A stretch of 25,208 bases of DNA from an uncultured Collinsella sp. (GTDB lineage Bacteria > Actinomycetota > Coriobacteriia > Coriobacteriales > Coriobacteriaceae), in assembly GCA_900543275.1 (NCBI GenBank), contig UQQL01000023.1, forward strand, positions 1 to 25,208, written 5' to 3'. Made by a program: the position numbers and the translations under genes. Below are positions 5,722-13,224 of this stretch, one piece after another. The notes under the pieces were generated by a model. The model had not been told where the DNA came from. It was given only the letters and a program-made list of their open reading frames with translations, and made no database searches. Position 1 is the first letter of the stretch; every line of letters begins with the position of its first letter.

Positions 5722-7622
5722 TTGAGTGTCGGGGCGTTTCCTTTAGCTATGACGGTGCCGTGTCGGCACTCGACGGTGTCGATCTGAACATCGAGGACGG
5801 CGAGTTTTTCTGCATCCTCGGTGGCAATGGGTCGGGCAAGTCGACGTTTGCCAAGCATCTGAATGCGCTGTTGCAGCCCGATGCGGGCACGGTACGCATC
5901 AACGGCATGGATGCGTCCGACCCCGAGCTGGTCTACGACATTCGTTCGACCGCAGGCATGGTGTTCCAGAATCCCGACGACCAGCTGGTGGCAACGCTTG
6001 TCGAAGATGACGTTGCGTTCGGTCCCGAAAACCTTGGCGTTCCATCGGCGCAAATTGCGCAGCGCGTACGCGAGGCGCTGAAGGGCGTGGGCCTGGTGGG
6101 CTTTGAGCGCCACGAGACCCACGCGCTCTCGGGTGGCCAAAAGCAACGCGTGGCGCTTGCTGGCGTGCTTGCCATGGAACCGCGCGTGCTCATTTTGGAC
6201 GAGGCGTCCTCGATGCTCGATCCGCGCGGGCGCAAGGGCCTTATGAAGGCCTGTCACGTGCTGCACGAACGCGGCATGACCATCGTGATGATTACGCACT
6301 TTATGGAAGAGGCCGCCGAGGCCGATCGTGTCGCGGTGTTTCGGGCGGGGCGCGTTGCCATGCTCGGTACGCCCGAGGAGATTCTGACGCGGGCAGATGG
6401 GCTCGTGGAGCTCAACCTGGATATGCCGGCGTCGTGCTGCTTGGGCATGGCGCTTCGTGCGAAGGGCGTGCCCGTTCATGCGCAGGTGCGCGAGGCGGAT
6501 ATGGTCGCCGAGATTGCGCAGGTATATGCCGACCGGAGTGGGGAAGACACCGCAGGGCGGCCTTCCGCGTCCCAGTTGGAAATCGCTGACGGCACTGTTC
6601 CGGTAGACAACGAGGGCAACGCGTCGGAGCCCGTCATCGAGCTATCCCATGTTTCGTACAGTTATTCGCTCAGTCCGCGCGAGCGTCGCCGCTGGCATAA
6701 GCGCTCGGCCGTTGCGGGCAAATCGAGCAAACAGGCTCTCTGGGGAAACGACCCCAGCAGCCCGTGGGCGCTGCGCGATGTATCGCTGACGGTGCGTCGC
6801 GGCGCGTTCCTGGGCTTAGCAGGTCATACCGGTTCGGGTAAGTCGACGCTGGTCCAGCATCTCAACGGTTTGATTCGCCCCCAGGAGGGTTCCGTTTACG
6901 CGTTGGGGCTCGACCTGGCAAACAAGAAAGATGCCGCCGCGGTTAAGGCCAAGGTCGGCGTGGTGTTTCAATATCCCGAGCGTCAGCTGTTTGCCGAAAC
7001 CGTGACGCAGGACGTGGCGTTTGGCCCGCACAACCTTGGCTTGTCGCAGGCCGAGGTCGCGCGCCGCGTTGAGTCATCGCTCGCGCGCGTGGGCCTCGAC
7101 TTGGCCACGGTGGGCGACAAGAGTCCCTTTGAGCTTTCGGGTGGCCAACAGCGGCGCGTGGCGTTTGCCGGCGTGCTTGCCATGGAGCCCGAGGTCTTGG
7201 TACTCGATGAGCCCATGGCGGGGCTCGATCCGGCGGCGCGCAGTGATTTCCTGGAGCTCATCGATCGACTTCACCATGGGGGCCTGACCGTCGTCATGGT
7301 CTCACACAGTATGGATGACCTTGCCAATTGCTGCGATCGTATTGTCGTGATGAACGAGGGCGCGGTGTTTGCTGAGGGCACGCCCGCTCAGGTTTTTGCG
7401 CATGCGGATGAGCTTAAATCAATCGGCTTGGGTGTTCCCGCTGCCCAGCGCATGGCGTTGGCGCTCGCGGAAGCGGGCGTGCCGCTGCGTCGCGGCGGGC
7501 TCTATACGGTTGAGTCGTTGGCCGACGAGTTGGCAGATTTGCCGATCGGTCGCTCAGGCGGTTCTTCTAACGTCTCGGACAAGGCCAAATCCGAAACGGT
7601 CGCGCGAGAGGAGGGTTGCTGA
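5718..7622 (+). CDS. Fused double ECF transporter ATPase (EcfA1-EcfA2 type)
   Basis: This 634-residue protein carries two complete ABC ATPase domains, where most bacteria encode the two ECF ATPases separately. Domain 1 has Walker A G-G-N-G-S-G-K-S-T (35-43), signature L-S-G-G-Q-K-Q-R (137-144) and Walker B V-L-I-L-D-E-A (157-163). Domain 2 has G-H-T-G-S-G-K-S-T (369-377), L-S-G-G-Q-Q-R-R (473-480) and V-L-V-L-D-E-P (493-499). A polar linker of roughly 70-90 residues (about 230-305) joins them. It hydrolyses ATP on the cytoplasmic face and drives the S component through EcfT. It starts inside the ribU stop (ATGA overlap) and ends at the ecfT start, so the three genes form a coupled operon. Both domains look catalytically intact. 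Confidence 0.94.
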   Translation: MIECRGVSFSYDGAVSALDGVDLNIEDGEFFCILGGNGSGKSTFAKHLNALLQPDAGTVRINGMDASDPELVYDIRSTAGMVFQNPDDQLVATLVEDDVAFGPENLGVPSAQIAQRVREALKGVGLVGFERHETHALSGGQKQRVALAGVLAMEPRVLILDEASSMLDPRGRKGLMKACHVLHERGMTIVMITHFMEEAAEADRVAVFRAGRVAMLGTPEEILTRADGLVELNLDMPASCCLGMALRAKGVPVHAQVREADMVAEIAQVYADRSGEDTAGRPSASQLEIADGTVPVDNEGNASEPVIELSHVSYSYSLSPRERRRWHKRSAVAGKSSKQALWGNDPSSPWALRDVSLTVRRGAFLGLAGHTGSGKSTLVQHLNGLIRPQEGSVYALGLDLANKKDAAAVKAKVGVVFQYPERQLFAETVTQDVAFGPHNLGLSQAEVARRVESSLARVGLDLATVGDKSPFELSGGQQRRVAFAGVLAMEPEVLVLDEPMAGLDPAARSDFLELIDRLHHGGLTVVMVSHSMDDLANCCDRIVVMNEGAVFAEGTPAQVFAHADELKSIGLGVPAAQRMALALAEAGVPLRRGGLYTVESLADELADLPIGRSGGSSNVSDKAKSETVAREEGC

Positions 7623-8422
7623 TGGAGGCGTTTTCGTTTGGCAGCTACTATCCGAGCGATAGCGCGATCCATCGCCTGGATCCGCGCACCAAGCTGCTCC
7701 TGGGCTTTGTGTTTTTGATCACGACGCTGACCGTCGGCGGCTTCCGCGGATTAGCCCCTGTCGCAATTTTCGTTGTGCTGATCTATGTCGTGTCCCGGGT
7801 GCCGGCTCGTCGCGTTCTGTCGTCGATGGCGCCGCTGCTGGCAATCGTCGTCGTGGTCGCGGTGCTCAACTTGTTTACCGATCAGAGTGGGCGCATCCTG
7901 TGGCAGCTCGGCTTTCTGCGGATAAGCGAGGGCTCGCTGCATTCCGCCGCCTTTATGGCGTGCCGCCTGACCTTGATGATGGCCGGTATGAGCGCCATCA
8001 CGCTCACCACACCGACGCTCGACCTCACCGCGGGCTTCGAGCGCCTGCTCGCGCCGTTTGCGCGTGTGGGGCTCCCTGCGCACGAGCTCGGCATGATCAT
8101 GGGCATCGCGCTGCGCTTTATGCCGCAGTTTGCCACCGAGATGAAGCAGACGGCCGATGCGCAGGCAAGCCGTGGTGCACGCGTAACGGGTGGCCCGCTC
8201 GGCGGCGTGCGTATGCTCGGCAGTGTGGCGATTCCACTGTTCACGGGCGTGTTCCGTCATGCCGAGACGTTGTCTGCTGCCATGGATGCACGCTGCTATC
8301 ACGGCGAACAGGGCCGCACGCGTCTGCATGCGCTTGCATTTGGCCGCGGCGATGCGTTGGCGGCGGTGGTGACAGCGCTGCTGCTCATCTGCGTCATCGT
8401 CATCAATCTTCAACTTGTTTAG
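7622..8422 (+). CDS. ecfT: ECF transporter transmembrane component EcfT
   Basis: This 266-residue membrane protein couples the two ATPases to the S component. It begins M-E-A-F-S-F-G-S-Y-Y-P-S-D-S-A-I-H-R-L-D-P-R-T-K, the standard CbiQ/EcfT opening, and has about five hydrophobic segments. Two coupling-helix ARG-type motifs are visible: Q-A-S-R-G-A (about 181-186) and M-D-A-R-C (221-225), the sites that contact the ATPases in known ECF structures. ATG 7622 shares one base with the upstream TGA and has a GAGGAGGG site six bases before it; in-frame TTG 7616 would overlap that site. A last hydrophobic helix closes the protein at L-I-C-V-I-V-I-N-L-Q-L-V. Confidence 0.93.
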   Translation: MEAFSFGSYYPSDSAIHRLDPRTKLLLGFVFLITTLTVGGFRGLAPVAIFVVLIYVVSRVPARRVLSSMAPLLAIVVVVAVLNLFTDQSGRILWQLGFLRISEGSLHSAAFMACRLTLMMAGMSAITLTTPTLDLTAGFERLLAPFARVGLPAHELGMIMGIALRFMPQFATEMKQTADAQASRGARVTGGPLGGVRMLGSVAIPLFTGVFRHAETLSAAMDARCYHGEQGRTRLHALAFGRGDALAAVVTALLLICVIVINLQLV

Positions 8423-8452
8423 GCGCGATTCGAGCGCAGGAAAGGGATTCCC

Positions 8453-8899
8453 ATGACCGACAACGACCGCACGGCGCAGCTCGAGCGCGCCTGTTCGTAT
8501 CTTAGGCGTATTCCGGCGTGGTATCTCGCCACGATCGACGTGACGGACGGACATCAGCCGCGCGTGAGGCCGTTCTCGTTTGCCATGGTCGATGATGACA
8601 AGCTGTGGTTTTGCACCTCGCGCGATAAGGATGTGTGGGCCGAGCTCAGCGCGAACCCCAAGTTCGAGCTTTCGGGCTGGAAGCCGGGGGAGTGCTGGAT
8701 CGTATTGTCCGGCGAGGCCGCGCTCGAGGACGATGCGGTGGTGAGCGACCGCGTTCGCGAAGCAGGCTTTAAGCACATGGTGGGCATTGGCGAGAAGCAT
8801 GAGAGCGCCAACGACGGTCGTCTTGCGTTTTTCTCGGTCCGCAATATCGCCGCCCGCTTCTGCGATATCGACGGCAGCGAAGAGCATCTGGAGCTCTAG
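8453..8899 (+). CDS. Pyridoxamine 5'-phosphate oxidase-like split-barrel protein, copy 1
   Basis: This 148-residue cytoplasmic protein belongs to the FMN/F420/heme-binding split beta-barrel superfamily (PPOX-like). Supporting segments are I-P-A-W-Y-L-A-T-I (about 19-27), R-V-R-P-F-S-F-A (about 36-43), K-L-W-F-C-T-S-R-D-K-D-V-W (about 49-61) and a C-terminal L-A-F-F-S-V strand. The substrate is unknown; members range from flavin reductases to stress proteins. It lies 30 bases after ecfT with no terminator between, so it should share the FMN-riboswitch operon, which fits a flavin-binding protein. The next gene is a paralogue, pointing to tandem duplication. Compared with copy 2 it has a few extra residues after Y-L-A-T and near the C-terminus. 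Start ATG 8453 follows AGGAAAGGG. Confidence 0.85.
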   Translation: MTDNDRTAQLERACSYLRRIPAWYLATIDVTDGHQPRVRPFSFAMVDDDKLWFCTSRDKDVWAELSANPKFELSGWKPGECWIVLSGEAALEDDAVVSDRVREAGFKHMVGIGEKHESANDGRLAFFSVRNIAARFCDIDGSEEHLEL

Positions 8900-8950
8900 C
8901 GCGTCTCAAATTAACTACCCGTTCCAAATTGGCTAGTGGCAGGAGGACGC

Positions 8951-9361
8951 ATGGACGGATTGAATACGGTTTTGGAGTATCTGACGTCGGTGCCGGCGTG
9001 GTACTTGGCGACGAGCGTGGACGGGCAGCCACATGTACGTCCATTTTCGTTTGCTCAGATCCAGGATGGCAAGCTGTGGTTTGTAACAGCGCGCACCAAA
9101 GATGTGTGGCAAGAGCTGCTGCAAAACCAGCGCTTTGAGGCCACGAGTTGGTGGCCGGGCCATGGCTGGCTCATCTTGCGCGGGCGTGCCGGCTTGGATG
9201 ACCGGGCTTTAGGCGAAATGCGCGAAGCCGGGTGGAAGCATCTAGAGCACCTGGGCGAGCACTATGAGGGGCCTAACGACCCCACGCTCGTCTTCTTTAG
9301 CGTCGAGGATCCCGAGGCTTTTATCTGCAATCACGACGAATGGGTGCCGGTCGAGCTCTAG
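8951..9361 (+). CDS. Pyridoxamine 5'-phosphate oxidase-like split-barrel protein, copy 2
   Basis: This 136-residue paralogue of the preceding gene shares V-P-A-W-Y-L-A-T, H-V-R-P-F-S-F-A, D-G-K-L-W-F-V-T-A-R-T-K-D-V-W, an M-R-E-A-G-W-K-H-L segment and the V-F-F-S-V-E strand. The fold is predicted to bind FMN or a related cofactor as a dimer; the reaction is unknown. ATG 8951 has AGGAGG four bases upstream and is preferred over earlier in-frame codons. The gap to copy 1 is 51 bases. A long hairpin at 9399-9452 closes the putative riboswitch operon. The two copies have diverged substantially, so the duplication is not recent and the products may have different ligands. Confidence 0.85.
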   Translation: MDGLNTVLEYLTSVPAWYLATSVDGQPHVRPFSFAQIQDGKLWFVTARTKDVWQELLQNQRFEATSWWPGHGWLILRGRAGLDDRALGEMREAGWKHLEHLGEHYEGPNDPTLVFFSVEDPEAFICNHDEWVPVEL

Positions 9362-9398
9362 CCAGCTGGCTCATCCTAACAACTTGGTTTTCGCATGG

Positions 9399-9452
9399 GC
9401 GGGCCCCGTATTGCCCGGCGCCGTTAGGAGCGCCGGTCAATACGGGGCCCGC
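9399..9452. terminator. Long hairpin closing the ribU-ecf-PPOX operon
   Basis: Fifteen perfect outer pairs (9399-9413 with 9438-9452) and seven inner pairs (CCGGCGC 9415-9421 with 9430-9436) are separated by one mismatch; the loop is CGTTAGGA. The stem is very stable but followed only by CTCCATTTG, not a strong T-tract. It lies 38 bases past the stop, between the riboflavin and arginine units. Confidence 0.6.
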
Positions 9453-9497
9453 TCCATTTGTCAATTCCTTCAAGCGAATGTGTCGGGAATGTTTCAA

Positions 9498-9549
9498 TGC
9501 ATGAATATGCAAGCCATTTACGTATTCATGCATCTTTTGGTGCTAAAGT
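9498..9549 (+). promoter_or_regulatory. Candidate ArgR operator overlapping the argC promoter
   Basis: A perfect 10-bp dyad, TGCATGAATA (9498-9507) and TATTCATGCA (9523-9532), contains the TGAAT/ATTCA half-sites typical of ARG boxes. An extended -10, TGC-TAAAGT (-10 at 9544-9549), lies downstream, and its -35 position (about 9521-9526) falls inside the right half-site. A bound repressor would block polymerase. No argR gene is in the window. Confidence 0.55.
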
Positions 9550-9618
9550 TTCAACCCACTTCATAACGACCGCTGCGAAATGCGCATCGGTGCATAAATC
9601 GCAGACAAGGAGTCTGAT

Positions 9619-10689
9619 ATGTCTTTGAAGGTTGGAATCGTCGGCGCGGCTGGATATGCCGGAGCCGAGCTCATTCGCCTCGTCCTCGGTCATCCCGAGT
9701 TTGAACTTGCTGCCATTACGTCCAACGCCGATGCCGGCCAGCCGTTGTCTGCGGTGTACCCGAGCTTCACCGGCGTAAGCGATCTTGTCTTTACGACGCA
9801 TGATGCCCCCGAGCTCAAGAACTGCGACGCGGTCTTTTTGGCCGTGCCGCACACGGCTGCCATGGCACAGGTGCCCGCGCTGCTTGCATCGGGCGTCTCC
9901 TGCTTTGATCTTTCGGCCGACTACCGTCTGAACGACGCGTCCGTTTTTGAGGCTTGGTATGCCGCCGAGCATACGAGCCCCGAGCTGCTCAAGACCCGTG
10001 CCTTCGGTCTGCCCGAGCTGTTCTGCCAGGACTTGGAGACCGCCGCATCCGACCATGCCGACGGCAAACCCGTGCTGGTCGCCTGCGCCGGTTGCTATCC
10101 CACCGCAACGAGCCTTGCCGCCGCGCCCGCCGTGCGCGCGGGCTGGGTGGCCGAGAACGGTCCCGTGATTGTCGATGCCATTAGCGGCGTGACGGGCGCC
10201 GGTAAGTCCTGCAACGCCCGCACCCATTTTTGCAGCGCCGACGAGAACTTGGAGGCCTACGGCGTGGGCAAGCATCGCCACACGCCCGAGATTGAGCAAA
10301 TCCTTGGCCTGACCGATCGCGTCGTCTTTACCCCGCACCTGGCACCGCTCAAGCGCGGTCTGCTCTCCACGGTGACGCTGCCGCTCGCGCCGCAGGCTCT
10401 CGACACGCTGGCTCTTGAGGATGTCGTCGACCATTACAAGCAGTTCTACGCCGGTCGCACCTTTGTGCGCGTGCTCGATGCCGGCCAGCAGCCCAAGACG
10501 GCTTCGGTCGTCGGCACCAACGCTGCCCAGATTGGCCTCGCGCTCAACAAGCGCGCGGGCGTGCTGGTGGCGACGGGCGCCATCGACAATCTGTGCAAGG
10601 GCGCTGCGGGCCAAGCAGTCCAGTGCGCCAATATCGTCTTTGGCTTTGACGAGCGACGAGGCTTGCCTACAGTGGCGTGCCCGGTGTAG
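9619..10689 (+). CDS. argC: N-acetyl-gamma-glutamyl-phosphate reductase
   Basis: The 356-residue enzyme reduces N-acetylglutamyl-5-phosphate to the semialdehyde with NADPH, the third step of arginine/ornithine synthesis. The nucleotide-binding loop G-A-A-G-Y-A-G is at residues 9-15, and the catalytic cysteine is C159 in A-C-A-G-C-Y-P-T-A-T. The dimerisation region with H-R-H-T-P-E-I and the F-T-P-H-L-A-P motif are present, as is the C-terminal D-N-L-C-K-G-A-A-G-Q-A-V-Q. Length is normal. ATG 9619 follows AAGGAG. It is the first gene of argC-argJ-argB-argD and sits behind an ArgR-like palindrome. A 135-base gap to argJ contains another short dyad. Confidence 0.96.
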   Translation: MSLKVGIVGAAGYAGAELIRLVLGHPEFELAAITSNADAGQPLSAVYPSFTGVSDLVFTTHDAPELKNCDAVFLAVPHTAAMAQVPALLASGVSCFDLSADYRLNDASVFEAWYAAEHTSPELLKTRAFGLPELFCQDLETAASDHADGKPVLVACAGCYPTATSLAAAPAVRAGWVAENGPVIVDAISGVTGAGKSCNARTHFCSADENLEAYGVGKHRHTPEIEQILGLTDRVVFTPHLAPLKRGLLSTVTLPLAPQALDTLALEDVVDHYKQFYAGRTFVRVLDAGQQPKTASVVGTNAAQIGLALNKRAGVLVATGAIDNLCKGAAGQAVQCANIVFGFDERRGLPTVACPV

Positions 10690-10691
10690 CA

Positions 10692-10730
10692 CATTCGATT
10701 GTTAACGATTTGGTAGTCGGGCATCGAATG
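10692..10730. repeat. Dyad in the argC-argJ gap
   Basis: CATTCGAT (10692-10699) and ATCGAATG (10723-10730) are perfect inverted 8-mers starting just past the argC stop. It lacks a T-tract directly after; it may be an mRNA-processing or attenuation hairpin. The rest of the 135-base gap shows only the argJ ribosome binding site. Confidence 0.3.
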
Positions 10731-10824
10731 GGGCGCCACTCTTAAGCTGGTCTCATGATCACGACTGGCATGGCGCACCAACCGATGTCCGTTTTTTTGT
10801 TTGACATAAGGAGTCATAAAGACG

Positions 10825-12093
10825 ATGGATACCGAGCTGTTTGATATCAAGATTCGCGCCGTCGAGGGTGGCGTTACGGCTGCGGCTGGTTTTAAAGCTG
10901 CAGGCATCCACGCTGGGTTCCGCAAGAACCCCGAGCGTCTGGATTACGCGCTCGTCGTGCCCGATAAACCCTGTCCCGGTGCCGGTGTGTTTACGACTAA
11001 CCGCTTTTGTGCGGCGCCCGTGCAGGTGAGCCGTGCCAACTTGGGCGGCGCCGACAAGGGCTACGGCGTCATTGCCGGCGTTTCGGTCAACTCTGGCAAT
11101 GCCAACGCCGCCACGGGTGAGACCGGCCTTGCCTGCGCGCGCGAGACCTGCAACATCGCCTCGCAGGTCATCGGCTGCGAGCCCCAGCAGATTCTGGTCG
11201 CCTCCACGGGCGTAATTGGCCAGATTCTGCCGATCGACACGTTTGAGACCGCCATTCCTGCTGCCTACGAGGCGCTCTCCGCCCACGGTGGCGCCGATGC
11301 CGCTCGCGCCATCATGACGACCGACACGCACTCCAAGGAGTACGCCGTGTCCTACGTCAGTGAGGCTGCGGGTCATGCGGGCAATGTCTATACGGTAGGC
11401 GGAATGTGCAAGGGCTCGGGCATGATCATGCCCAACATGGCCACCATGATCGCAGTTATCACCACCGATGTCCCCGTCGAGCCTGCGGCACTTCATGCCC
11501 TGCTGCTCTCGACCGTCAAGCAGACCTTTAACAAGGTAACGGTCGATTCCGACACCTCGACCAACGACACCTGCATCATGCTTGCCTCCGGCGCCGCTGC
11601 CGCAGATGCCGAGCCTATCGTCGAGGGCTCCGATGCCTTTGACGAGTTGGCATTTGCCGTGCACGAGGTGTGCGAGAGCCTGGCGCGCAATATCGCCGCC
11701 GATGGTGAGGGCGCATCCAAGCTTGTTACGGTCAACGTTACCGGCGCCGCCAACGACGAGGAGGCCGATATCGCCGCCCGTGCCGTTGCCAACTCGCCGC
11801 TCGTTAAGACCTGCATCGCCGGCCACGACTGCAACTGGGGCCGCGTTGCTATGGCGCTTGGCAAGTGCGGCGTGAAGTTTAATCAGGAAGACGTTTCCAT
11901 CGACATGATGGACATGCCTGTCTGTCGCGACGGTCTGACTGTTCCCTTTGACGAGGACGAGGCTCTGCGACGTTTTGAGGCGCCCGAGATTGTGATCTCG
12001 GCAGACCTGGGCGCGGGCGACGCGGCGACCACCGTGTGGACTTGCGACCTCACGCACGAGTACATCTCCATTAACGGCGACTACCGTTCCTAG
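10825..12093 (+). CDS. argJ: Bifunctional ornithine acetyltransferase/N-acetylglutamate synthase
   Basis: The 422-residue protein transfers acetyl from N-acetylornithine to glutamate, recycling the acetyl group and releasing ornithine; many members also use acetyl-CoA. It is made as a precursor that cleaves itself before a threonine. That site is visible as P-N-M-A-T-M-I at residues 203-209, making T207 the nucleophile and giving alpha and beta chains of about 206 and 216 residues. Other signatures are S-G-N-A-N-A near 90-95, S-T-G-V-I-G near 127-132 and D-C-N-W-G-R-V-A near the end. ATG 10825 has AAGGAG about eleven bases upstream. Whether it can do the first acetyl-CoA step cannot be told from sequence. 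Confidence 0.95.
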   Translation: MDTELFDIKIRAVEGGVTAAAGFKAAGIHAGFRKNPERLDYALVVPDKPCPGAGVFTTNRFCAAPVQVSRANLGGADKGYGVIAGVSVNSGNANAATGETGLACARETCNIASQVIGCEPQQILVASTGVIGQILPIDTFETAIPAAYEALSAHGGADAARAIMTTDTHSKEYAVSYVSEAAGHAGNVYTVGGMCKGSGMIMPNMATMIAVITTDVPVEPAALHALLLSTVKQTFNKVTVDSDTSTNDTCIMLASGAAAADAEPIVEGSDAFDELAFAVHEVCESLARNIAADGEGASKLVTVNVTGAANDEEADIAARAVANSPLVKTCIAGHDCNWGRVAMALGKCGVKFNQEDVSIDMMDMPVCRDGLTVPFDEDEALRRFEAPEIVISADLGAGDAATTVWTCDLTHEYISINGDYRS

Positions 12094-12174
12094 ATTCCAG
12101 GCACGCTGCGCATCTTGCCGCGATTGCGGACAGCGGAGCACGGCGCGATAACGATACGAAAGACGAGGCAGATT

Positions 12175-13155
12175 ATGAAATTCGCACGCGATTGTCGTTC
12201 GAGCGAATCCAACGAAGCAACCGCGCAGCTGCTGTTCGAAGCGCTGCCGTGGATTAAGAACCTGACCGGCAAGACGGTTGTTATCAAATATGGCGGAGCC
12301 GCCATGGTTGATGAGCAGCTGCGCCGCGACGTGATGAGCGACATCGTCCTGCTTAAGATCATCGGCATGCGCCCCGTCATCGTGCATGGCGGCGGCAAGG
12401 CTATCAACGAGGCGCTTAGCCACTACGACATCCCCGTCGAGTTTATGAACGGCCAGCGCGTGACCACGCCGGCGACCATGGATATCGTGCGCGAGGTGCT
12501 GGGCGGCAAGGTCAACCAGGAGCTGGTCGCGGCGCTCAACCATCACGGCAACCTGGCCGTGGGCGTTTCGGGCAGCGATGCCGGTACGCTCATCGCCGAG
12601 CCGCTCGACCCCGAACTCGGCCGCGTGGGCAAGGTCACGCATGTCAACACCGACTATATCGAGCGCCTGCTCGATAGCGAGTACATCCCCGTCATCGCTA
12701 CCGTCGCGGCGGGGGAGGACGGCGGTTTCTTCAACATCAACGCCGATACCGCCGCCGGTGCCGTTGCGGCGGCGCTGCATGCGCATAAGGCGATCTTTTT
12801 GACCGACGTCGACGGCCTGTACAAGGACTTTAGCGATAAAGACTCACTCATCTCCAACCTAACGCTCGACGAGGTTAACGAAATGCTCTACGGCGGCGAG
12901 GTCGATAAGGGCATGATTCCCAAGCTGCGTGCGGCCGTCGATGCGCTTGCCGGCGGCGTATTTCGCGCTCACATCATCAACGGCACCACGCCGCATTCGC
13001 TGCTGCTGGAGCTGCTGACCGATGCCGGCGTCGGCACCGTGATCCATTCCACCGAGACGGCTTACGAGTTCGATACGCATCCGCATCCGCTTTCGACGTT
13101 TGCTGCGCGTCTGACCGAGAACCTCGACGAGGTCGAGAAGCTTCAGACGGTCTAA
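12175..13155 (+). CDS. argB: Acetylglutamate kinase
   Basis: The 326-residue amino-acid kinase phosphorylates N-acetylglutamate with ATP, the usual control point of the pathway. Visible motifs are V-I-K-Y-G-G-A-A-M (about 36-44), V-I-V-H-G-G-G-K (about 69-76), G-Q-R-V-T (substrate loop) and I-N-A-D-T-A-A-G (adenine side). The N-terminal helix before the kinase core resembles that of arginine-inhibited hexameric enzymes, so feedback inhibition is plausible. The C-terminus extends about 20 residues past the usual end with a polar tail. I chose ATG 12175 because it begins the family-typical N-terminus, although only a weak purine-rich site (GACGAGG) precedes it; in-frame codons upstream add unrelated sequence. 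Confidence 0.95.
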   Translation: MKFARDCRSSESNEATAQLLFEALPWIKNLTGKTVVIKYGGAAMVDEQLRRDVMSDIVLLKIIGMRPVIVHGGGKAINEALSHYDIPVEFMNGQRVTTPATMDIVREVLGGKVNQELVAALNHHGNLAVGVSGSDAGTLIAEPLDPELGRVGKVTHVNTDYIERLLDSEYIPVIATVAAGEDGGFFNINADTAAGAVAAALHAHKAIFLTDVDGLYKDFSDKDSLISNLTLDEVNEMLYGGEVDKGMIPKLRAAVDALAGGVFRAHIINGTTPHSLLLELLTDAGVGTVIHSTETAYEFDTHPHPLSTFAARLTENLDEVEKLQTV

Positions 13156-13224
13156 CTGACCCGCAGCCGCCCCATTTCTGCACCCATAGGCCTGCGCCGT
13201 CCGGCGCTCAACGAAAGGCATCCC

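Noticed and set aside
10801..10806. TTGACA before argJ as a -35 box
   Set aside because: It overlaps the ribosome binding region; the matching -10 would fall at the start codon or in the gene.
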